This document shows, one piece after another, positions 11,722-21,380 of a stretch of 64,000 nucleotides of DNA. The DNA comes from Morinoia aosen. Lineage: Eukaryota > Arthropoda > Malacostraca > Amphipoda > Talitridae. Every line of letters starts with the position of its first letter. Position 1 is the first letter of the stretch. The position numbers and the translations under genes were made by a program. The stretch is taken from positions 11,456,316-11,520,315 of the forward strand of contig CM059568.1 in assembly GCA_030386875.1 (NCBI GenBank). Direction: 5' to 3'. The notes under the pieces are model-generated. The model was not told where the DNA came from, did not search any database, and saw only the letters and a list, made by a program, of their open reading frames with translations.

Positions 11722-11727
11722 TGCCCG
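11722..11727. other. Palindrome spacer (symmetry centre)
   Basis: The flanking words GGCACTCACTT (11,711-11,721) and AAGTGAGTGCC (11,728-11,738) are exact reverse complements around TGCCCG. Such a short spacer is what template-switch or fold-back duplication tends to leave, and it would make a long cruciform or hairpin possible. Confidence 0.95.
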
Positions 11728-11799
11728 AAGTGAGTGCCTGAGGTGCAAACGAACCCGGCAAGGTAGGGAAAACCCAATTGGAACAAACTCCGTATTATT

Positions 11800-12087
11800 A
11801 TGAAGATCGCCGACAATAATGGCGCAAGGGGATATTACAGTCGAGTAATACAGCAACCGATGACGTCTTGGCGGACCGACGGTTGTCGGGGAGACGCTGC
11901 GTGGTTAGAGGACGAGAGCAGACCGGTGAGGCTGCTGCTGCTGGCCGAGTGTCTCCGACCAAGGAGTACCAGAGGCGCTAGCAGGGAACTGTTGCGTCTA
12001 GCGAGCGACAGGGCGTGGCGGCTGGCAGTCGAGGCGGCGGTGAAGGCAACGGGTGAGGTGCTGGCGGAGCGTCGAGTTTTAGGGTGA
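11800..12087 (+). CDS. Uncharacterised 95-aa ORF beside palindrome centre (right copy)
   Basis: This is the mirror copy of the minus-strand ORF at 11,362-11,649, differing by one residue (Gln-Pro versus Gln-Leu near residue 20). It has the same GC-rich composition and the same lack of any recognised domain. The pair diverges from the centre of the palindrome. Conservation between arms reflects recent duplication and says nothing about function. Confidence 0.25.
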   Translation: MKIADNNGARGYYSRVIQQPMTSWRTDGCRGDAAWLEDESRPVRLLLLAECLRPRSTRGASRELLRLASDRAWRLAVEAAVKATGEVLAERRVLG

Positions 12088-12213
12088 ATATCAGGGACGC
12101 TGAAAAAAAAGAAAAAGAAAAAAGAAAAAATGTGTATTTCCAAGTTGTCACATGAGATACATGCCAACATATTGGCTTTTAAAAGTTTCTTAATATAGGA
12201 CATCCTAAAACAA

Positions 12214-12429
12214 ATGTTCCATACGAGGAGTACTAATTGACAAACCATCCGAGGTGAACAAGTAGATAAGCCATACGAGGCATAATAATAGACAAACTAT
12301 ACGAGGTGTACTAATAGACAAGCGATCAGAGGTGTACAAATAGATAGACCATACGAGGCAGATTAATAGACAAAATATACGAGGCGTACTAATAGACAAA
12401 CCATACGTGGCGTGCCAATAGTCTATCTC
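12214..12429 (-). repeat. 26-bp tandem repeat (right arm)
   Basis: Mirror copy of the array at 11,020-11,235, with units reading CATACGAGG on the plus strand. Confidence 0.85.
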
Positions 12430-13553
12430 TGTCAAGGGTAGTTGAATGAGAAATGAAAAACATGCCCTAAAAATATGCAAAGCCCTATCACCACCAAAAA
12501 CATATTTCATATCTTCTCGATATTCACCACATCATGCGGACATGGGTACATGGGATAAAATAGAGATCCAGTGTAAGCCGGTTACCACTCATGATTGATA
12601 AATATCTACAAAATATTAGTAGAAATGGGTAAACAAATATATACCCAATATCAAAATTCATAGTTTGTACAACATACGGACAGAAAGATAATTTTACTAA
12701 GATTCATATGCTCAAATTGCACTTTATTTCATTAATTATATTTGACATTAATCCGATTCACAGAAACGCCCTCTGGGGAAGTGATAGATCTATTTTTGAA
12801 TCATTTCGCTAGTGCAATAAAATTTATTAACCGGATGGTTTTTGCGTAAAGAAATGAAATAGAAACATGTATATCTATATATGTAGATACATATATATAC
12901 CTACACACGTACACACACATATTAATATATGTACTTATTGAAAATGAAATATTAGAAAAAAATAGAAATATGAAATATTAGAAATATTAGAAAAGCAACC
13001 AACCATCTACTACACAGAAAATGACAGTTGAGCTCACTGTAATCCTAAGAATTTTTTCGCAAAAAAAAATAACTAAAATGAAAAGAAGTCTTCGAAAAAC
13101 ATAAAAATGAACTGGTTTTTAATTTCTTCACAGAATTTTTTAAGAAAAATCAGGTTATAGTCAAGAAGCAACACAACTCTTCAGCATTATACGGACATGT
13201 GTACGTGGGATAAAATGGAGTAACATTGAGGCCGGATATCACATCTGAGTAGAGAATATTCACAAAATTTAGCACATATAGGTAGATTAGGCTTTGATCC
13301 AAAGTGATAATTTTAATTACAGAAATTTAGAGTTTTTTCCGATTTGAAAGTTCAGTGCTCGTGTGCGCTGAACGCACGGAAAAAAATAAAAAAATAAAAA
13401 AAATAAATGCAATGCTTAAATTACCCCCTTCCCCCCAGCTCAGCCGAAAATCGATTGAGAACATCTACGAGAATGATTTTGAAATAGCGAGACAACGTTC
13501 GCCAAAATTTAATTCATTATAAACTTTGCACAACCCTCACATCTATAAACCTG
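12430..13553. repeat. Unclassified interspersed repeat, two adjacent copies (right arm)
   Basis: Mirror of 9,896-11,019. The core words CATGGGTACATGGGATAAAA (about 12,540-12,560) and GTGTACGTGGGATAAAATGG (about 13,200-13,220) mark the two copies. Nothing else is recognisable. Confidence 0.6.
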
Positions 13554-14278
13554 TTTATTGGTGTACGCACAAAATGTATTTCATGGTATATTTGTCATAC
13601 GGACGTTAAATATTAATACAGAAAAGAGAAAGAAATAACAAAATAAAGATGAGGAAATACTCCTAATTATGGAAAGAACGTTCGTTCTGCTGCATTGAAC
13701 TGACGGCTGTGGTGCTCATTGTTGTTGACAGAAATAAGTAAGATGAATATACGAATCGCTTAGCAAACGTAAAATGAAATAGTTTCTAAATTTTCAACAG
13801 AAATTTCAGGAAAATTAAAATTTTAAATAGATGGGAAGTTCATACCGAAATGCTGCAGGCCCTATGACAGAGATGCAAAATGACGTGACACATTTACTCT
13901 AAATTCTTTTCCAGTTTTAGAGTTTTTGATATGCTGGGGAAGCTTGTTCCACACAAAAGCTCCAGAAACTGAGAGAACTTTTTGTCCCACGTTAGATGAA
14001 CGGTAACTGACAAAAACATCGTTCTTCCGGTTTGGTCTTTCGTTTGGGATATTAGATAGAAAAAATTTTACCGCCTCTGCATTACTTTGGGGGAGTTACA
14101 AAGAGGAGAATACTCGTCGAGCTTTCTGGATCATAAATCTGTTCGGTATTGGGATCCAGACGAGTTTTTTTAAAAGAGGGGTGACATGATCGTATTTATT
14201 GAAACTAGCAGGACCCGTGGAAATTCCACGGACAATGTCATCAAAAAGCTTTGGGGACCCGTGAGAAAATTCCGTCAA
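13554..14278 (-). pseudogene. LINE-P ORF2 C-terminus and 3' UTR (right arm)
   Basis: Mirror of 9,171-9,895. The minus-strand ORF at 14,096-14,281 encodes the HVTPLLKKLVWIPIPNR motif; the last part, with SVSGAFVWNKLPQHIK, ends at about 13,861. One residue differs from the left arm in the first part (Ile-Ser-Thr versus Ile-Ser-Lys). It is cut off from the RT by the CCTAA-like and A-rich blocks, exactly as in the left arm. Confidence 0.75.
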
Positions 14279-15830
14279 CATTATTTAACAAATTTGAACA
14301 TAACATATTCTTAACTATCTTGTCCTAACATATGCTAACATAAATCTATCCTAACCTAACATATACCATCCTAACCTAACTTTAACCAACGTTATCCTAA
14401 GGCTAGGTGGACCCGTAAAAAAATTTGGTCAATATTACCTAACAAATTCTTACATAACATATTTTAACCTAACTCATCCAAAACTAACATATACTAACCT
14501 ATCCTATCTCAACGTATCGTATCCTAAGTGAAGCTATCCTGATAATTGGGAAAACATAAAAAGCATGAACCCGTAAAAAATTTAGTCGACTTAACCTACC
14601 CAAACCTAACATATCCTAACCTGCCCAAACCAAAGCAATACTGATGATATGCCATAAGTAAAAAACGTGTACCCGTTAAAAAATTTCCTCAACATTATCT
14701 AACAAATTCGACCATAATCCATTCTAACCTAAGCTATCTCAACCTAATATATTCTAACCTAACTCTTCCTGACCTAAGCTAACCAAACCTATCATGAAAA
14801 TATATCAAACATAAAAAACGTGGACCCTTCATAAAATTCTGTCAACATTACCTAACCTATCCTAACCTAACATATCTTAACCAATCCTATCCTGATAATA
14901 TGACAAACAAAAAACCGTGAATCCGTAAAAAATTTCATCGCCATAACATACCTAACCTATGCTAACCTAACCTATCCTAACCTACCCTAATCGAAGCTAT
15001 ACTGATGATATGTCAAAAATAAAAAACCGTGTCCCGGTGCAAAAATTTCATCAACATTATCTAACAAATTCAACCATAACCCATTCTAACCTAAGCTATG
15101 GCTCCTAACCTAACATTCTAACCTATCTCTTCCTGACCTATTCAATCAAAGCCTATGCTATCCTAACCTATCCTATCCTAACCTATCCTATCCAAACCTA
15201 TTCTATCCTATCCTAACCTATCCTATCCAAACATATCATGTCCAAACATATCGTATCCTAACCTATCATATCCCAACCTATCATATACTAACCTATCATA
15301 TCCTAACCTATCACCTAACTTATCCCATCGTATCCTAACCTAACTTAACCAATGTAATCGTTAAGCTAGGTGTACGCGTGAGAAAATTTGGTCAACATTA
15401 ACCAAAAAGTTCTAACAACATATTTTAACCTAACTTATCTTAACATGTATACACTAACCTATCCTATGCTAACGGAAGCTTTCCTGATAATATGGCAAAC
15501 ATAAAAACCGTTGGCCCGTGAATAAATGTCGTCAACATTACGTAGCCTATGCTAACTATCCTAACCTATCCTAACCTAACCTATCCTGACCTTACCTATC
15601 CTGACCTTACCTATCCTGACCTTACCTAACCTAACCTATCCTGATCTTGCCTATCCTAACCTAACTCAACCTATCCTAACCCTACCTATCCTAACTGAAC
15701 TAATGTCATTGTTAAGCTAAGTGGACCCATGAAAAAATTCGGTGAACATTACCCAATAGAATCTAAAATAACATATTCCAACCTAACCCATGCAAACCTA
15801 ACATGTACCAACCTATCCTATCCATTCTGC
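14279..15830 (-). repeat. Degenerate CCTAA-type array with higher-order unit (right arm)
   Basis: Mirror of the TTAGG-like array at 7,620-9,170, reading CCTAACCTATCC on the plus strand, with the same interleaved modules. Array length is close to that of the left arm, unlike the 12-bp and 25-bp satellites. Confidence 0.85.
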
Positions 15831-16059
15831 TTGTTTCCTTGTGCATAGTATGTTCGTAGACACGATACCGCGAGTTACGGCGCCTTCATAATGATGAGTA
15901 GAAATCCGTGTGGATTACGCTGTTTCAATAATTAACTCACTTTCAAGCATATAAGGTTGAAGTATGAAGCAAATGTATTTTATTGGAATTCTTTGATATG
16001 GAAAGATTCCTGAAATAATTACTGTAATTTTAAATCAAATTTTTATGTAATGCAAAGTT

Positions 16060-17225
16060 TCAAAAAATGGAAGAAAAATGGAAGAAAAATAAAAAAATAA
16101 AGGCAATTAAACAATAAAAAGCAAGTTAAAAAGATAAATGAATGAATAAATAGAGAAAATTGAAATAAAAACTTTTAATTGAATAAAAATTTAAAAAAAT
16201 AAATTAGAATAAAAAATGAAGATATTAAAAATAAATCAATAAAAACATATCATTGAACTGTAAAAAATAAAACAAAAAAACAATAAAAAAATAACAAAAA
16301 ACACAAAAAAATGGATATAAACAAAAAAAAAATAATTGAATAAAATAAAAAGAAAGGAAAAAATAAAAAAATTAGAAAAAAATTGAAAATTAATAAAAAA
16401 ATTAAAAATTAAAATTGAATATTTAAAAAAAAATTGAAAAAAATGATAATTAATAACAAATTGCGAAAAAACTGAAAATTGAAATTAATTAGAAATTGAA
16501 AAAATAATATAAAAATATTGAAAATATTGAAAAATTATCAAATAAAAAATTAAAAAAGAAAAAGTGAAAAATGAAAATATAAATAAAAAAATTCAAAAAT
16601 TCTAAAATTAGGAAAAAATAAAACAAAACGGAAAAAATTAATATATTTAAAAATAATGAAGAATGGGGAAAAAAAACAAATTAAATGATTGTGTTAAAAA
16701 AATGGTAAATAAAAATTAGAAAAATAAAAAATTGAAAAAAATGAAATAGCTTGGGATACATAATTTAAAAATAAATATGCAAGAATAGAGAAAAATAAAT
16801 AAATGATAAATAAATAAATAACAAATTGAGAAAAATAAATAAATTGAAAAATATTAAAAAATTTAAAAAATAAAAATTTTGAAAAAATGATAGAATAAAA
16901 AAATTAAATTTGGAAAAAATGAAAACAAATAGGAAAAATTAAAATTCATAAAAAAATACAAAAATAAAAAAATAAATAAAAAAAATGAAACAAATAAAAA
17001 TTGGGAATGAATAAAAAATTTAAAAATAAATTACAATTCAAAAAAATGAAAAGTTTTAAAAAATTGAAAATTTAAAAAATAAATGAATAAAAATTAATTG
17101 AAATAAATTATAAAATAATTACCAAATTACCGAAAGTTAACGAATCAAAAATAAATTACCAATTAAAATAAAAATTACCGTATAAAAAATACTTAATACA
17201 AAATAAATAATATAAATACCCTCCC
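16060..17225 (-). repeat. A-rich low-complexity block (right arm)
   Basis: Mirror of the T-rich block at 6,190-7,400, here A-rich on the plus strand. A few single-base and homopolymer-length differences from the left arm are visible. Confidence 0.85.
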
Positions 17226-17289
17226 CTAACTCACCTATCCTATCAGACCTATTAGATGTAGAGCGTTACCCACGAATTTAGTTTTAAGC

Positions 17290-19917
17290 GTATTAATATA
17301 CAGATTTCCTTTGCATACTACTTTAGCGGTGAAGTTTAGACATTTTTGCAACTCTTAATTCCTGACGACATTGAAGTAAATCTCCCCACACAAGACTGCA
17401 GTAGTCCAGACGCGATAAAACTAAAGACTGAATCACTAATAATCTAGATTTTTCGTAAAGTGTGTTCTTTATACGATGAAAGAACATTAAGGTTCCGTTA
17501 ATTTTGTTGCACATTGTTTCGACGTGTGAATTGAAAGTCATATTTTTGTCAAACCAAACACCCAGATTTTAAACCTTATCTACTGGTTTAATTGTATCGT
17601 CTCCAAATGTTAGCTTGAATGGTGGTAAATTTTCAGTCGCATTCTGTGATCCAAAAATAATGCATTGCGTTTTACTTGCGAGTTTGAGGCCATTATGGTC
17701 ATACCACAATTTCAGATTTCTCAGAAGGTTTTCAGCGTTGGCTTGTGTTTCTTTTAAAACCGCTGTTGAGCTTGTCATGGCAATTTGCACGTCATCAGCA
17801 TACATTGAGATTTTTGTGTTTGCCGGCATGGTGGGGAAATCATTGATGAAAATTGAAAATAGGAGTGGGCCGATGATTGAACCTTGAGGAGCGCAAAATT
17901 ATTTGGTATGAATGATGACATTTTGTTATTCAAGCACACTGCATGAGAGCGGTTTAGTAGGTAGCTTTCAAACCACTGAGTGTCTATTCTGAGGTTGGAA
18001 ATTTTTTGTAGAAGTTTCTTATGCTCAACACTGTCGAAAGCTTTGGAGAGATCAAGCAAGAGAGTTAATTTTTTGGTCAATATCATTGTAAATTTTTTCT
18101 GTTATGTTTAACAGGGCGTCCTGAGTACTGGTATTCCTTCTGTAAGCATATTGATTGCGATGCAGTAGATGTGACTCGTCTATGGAAGACGAGAGCTGGT
18201 TTGTTTTCACTTTTTCTAATATTTTGGACATAACAGGCAGGAGACTGATTGGTCTGTAGTTTGACGCAATATCGATATCACTAGATTTATGTAATGGCTT
18301 AATAATGGATAGTTTCCATTGATCGGGAAACTTGTTAGTGACTATAGATGTATTTATTATCGAGCGAATAAGGGGTGCTGTGACAGGGAAGCTGTCTTTT
18401 ATATGTTGGAGGCTTATGTTATCATGTCCAGTCGCTTTAGTATTCTTTAGTGAGTATAAGATTTTTCGTATCTCTATGACGCTAACTGGCTTTGGTCTCC
18501 ACTTGTTGCTACTATTTGGGGATGACTCATCGCTCGGATTTGCCTCTGTAGATGTGTTTGAAACTGTCCTGGATACTTCATTGAAAACATCTTCGCCAAC
18601 TTTTGAGAAGAAAGTGTTAAAGTCATTCGCCATTTTTGAGGGGTTGTCAAAAGTGCTTTTGCAGTCTGAATTTTTATACTGAGCAACTTCTCTAATGATT
18701 TCCCAAGTTCTTTTAGGGTTTTGTTTTGCCGCCAAGAGTTCTTTGTGGAAGTAGTCCCGTTTTGCTTCCTTAACTTTTCTTCGTAGGATCTTCTCATGAT
18801 CTTTATATAATTTTCGACGCGTACTGTCTGATTTATTCAGTTTGTACTCACGCTGCAAATTTCTTTTAGCTCTGCTCAACCGTTTTATCTCATCTGTTAT
18901 CCATTTAGAAATTCTTAGCTTAACTTTCTTCGTCATGAAAGGTGCGCATTCGTTAGGAGCTGATACGAAATTTTCGGTGAAAAGCGAAACTTGTAGATTG
19001 ACATTATCGGTGTTTTCCATGCCTTGAAATTCATTCCATCTGTCTAATAGCTTTTCTTGAAATATTTCAGGGGAGTAGTGGTTTTTCATGCGATATGTAA
19101 TGCAACTAGATTTCTGTTTCTCTTTTGCAATATTGATTTGGCATTCTACCGAATAGTGATCAGAAAAGGACGGTAAGATTTCCATGCTGAGTACTGCTTG
19201 TGGATTGTATGTAATTGCTAGGTGAAGAAGAGTTTTGGAAGTGTTGGTAATTCGCGTTGGTTCTTGGACCATTTGAGAAAGATTAAGTCTGTGCAGCATC
19301 TTGCTTAGCTGATTGTTTTTATTTGTCAGATCTACGTTAAAATCTCCGAAAACATAGAAAGACTTTTTGGCTGCAGAGATTGATCTAGGCGTATTTTCAA
19401 TGAAATCTAATGTTGGACGAAGAGATGCTGACGGATGTCTGTAAAGACTGCCGATAATGAAAGACTTGTGATTGTTTACTTGAACATTGAGCCAAACCAT
19501 TTCTATGTCTTCGCATTTTTCTTTTATCGGAACTAAGGATGTACAGTAGACATCTTTGATGAAAATGCATGAACCGCTACCTCTCTTACTCTTGACTCCG
19601 TCATAACGGTACAATTTGTACCCGGTAATTCTGAGATATGAGCTTTCGGCTCGGGAATCGAACCATGTTTCAGATACGCATAAAATATCGATATCGTTAG
19701 TGATCAGCATTACTCGTACGTCATCCATTTTACCATTGAGACTGCGAGCATTTATGTGCAATATTTTGATATTATTTATCTCAATAGGCAGATCTTTGGT
19801 GGAGTTATTGCATTTTTTAGGTCTAGCAGGGCATTTAGTATTCGTCTCTAGGTCTTTATTGCCGCGTTCATTGTTTGTGATTTCAGCTTCAAATTCAATT
19901 TGATCACTGTTATTTAG
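17290..19917 (-). pseudogene. LINE-P ORF2: endonuclease and reverse transcriptase (decayed, right arm)
   Basis: Mirror of 3,529-6,160, minus strand. Pieces at 18,052-19,761 (endonuclease and RT start), 17,775-18,086 (motif A, LLDLSKAFDSVEH), 17,569-17,829 (motif C, YADDVQI) and 17,323-17,541 (LDYCSLVWGD) sit in the same order and carry the same frame changes and stop as the left arm. Four residues differ in the 569-aa segment: Ser to Cys, Leu to Pro and two Thr to Ala. The identical lesions show that the LINE was already dead when the palindrome formed. Confidence 0.88.
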
Positions 19918-20640
19918 TCACAAAATGGGGGAGGGAGCAACACGATTTTCATCACGCATTTTCAAGAGGGCGCTATAGTGGTCCTGTTTCCGGTGTATGT
20001 TTACCGGAGGACAGTTTATCAGAGCATTTGATGTAGGGGAGATTGTCGTCTTCCAAATCCCATTGTCTCTTTCATCAAATACGTGAATTGGTGTTCTCGT
20101 TACATAAGAAAGTATTTGGGGTATGAGGTGTAGAAAATAAATAAGACAGGTAGAGCATCACCAGTTCTAGCGCTAGGCTTACCGGTAGCTAACCTGACTG
20201 CAACCTATAGGCTTCCTGAATGTATCATCAACTTTACTTCGGGAGCTTGCCATTAGAGCTGGGGGCAGATCATTTTGACCCTTCCAGCCAGCACAACGTA
20301 ATAATTCGGTTGTACTCCCCTCAGCATGCATTATCACTTTCTTTCATCCGGTGAAGCTATAACCTTCCAGATGGAGAGCTAAGCACTCCAGGTGCCTGTG
20401 TCGTCCAGCCCTCGTCCTTCCGTCCGCTACGTGACACCTCACCCCTTCAAGGGATAACACACAGCCTGCCTGATGGATGCTTATGAAGAACGTCACGTCT
20501 CACCGCGTCGGTCTTCGTCCACCTGCGGCCTCTGAATCGACGTTCTAGAGGTTGGTTACCAGTTAGCTTGGCGTGAGTTGACTGGTGATGCTAGAATCGG
20601 TTTAACTTTGGAACTATCAACGTAACCCACAACTGCCTGG
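19918..20640 (-). other. LINE-P inter-ORF region (right arm), no gene seen
   Basis: Mirror of 2,807-3,528 with scattered single-base differences. Nothing recognisable beyond its match to the left arm. Confidence 0.5.
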
Positions 20641-20652
20641 CATTACTATTAC

Positions 20653-21102
20653 TATAACTTGACCCGTGTGGCATTACTATAACTTGACCCGTGTGGCATT
20701 ACTATAACTTGACCCGTGTGGCATTACTATAACTTGACCCGTGTGGCATTACTATAACTTGACCCGTGTGGCATTACTATAACTTGACCCGTGTGGCATT
20801 ACTATAACTTGACCCGTGTGGCATTACTATAACTTGACCCGTGTGGCATTACTATAACTTGACCCGTGTGGCATTACTATAACTTGACCGGTGTGGCATT
20901 ACTATAACTTGACCCGTGTGGCATTACTATAACTTGACCCGTGTGGCATTACTATAACTTGACCCTTGTGGCATTACTATAACTTGACCCTTGTGGCATA
21001 ACTATAACTTGACCCTTGTGGCATTACTATAACTTGACCCTTGTGGCATTACTATAACTTGACCCTTGTGGCATTACTATAACTTGACCCTTGTGGCATT
21101 AC
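20653..21102 (-). repeat. 25-bp satellite, about 18 copies (right arm)
   Basis: Mirror of 1,818-2,793 but less than half its length. It has one block of GACCCGTGTGG units (including one GACCGGTGTGG variant also seen in the left arm) and one block of GACCCTTGTGG units. The shared rare variant anchors the alignment, so the length gap is a real array difference in this assembly. Confidence 0.95.
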
Positions 21103-21380
21103 TATTACTATTAATATAAACTATAACTTGGCCATTGTGGCATTACTATTACTAAAACTGATGACGGTGTATTGTTACCTTTAAATACGAAAATTACATA
21201 ATTTCATTTTTATCTCGCCAGGCAACGGGAGATGGTGGCAGGATTAGAGGTCCTACGCCCTAGCGGTCCTCAACTGCATCAACACCACCCTTCCGGGAAT
21301 ATTTGTGTTCCTTAGCCATTGACTGGTATAATTTTGTTTCAAAAGACAGGCAATTAAATTATTCCCGGCTGGATATAACT

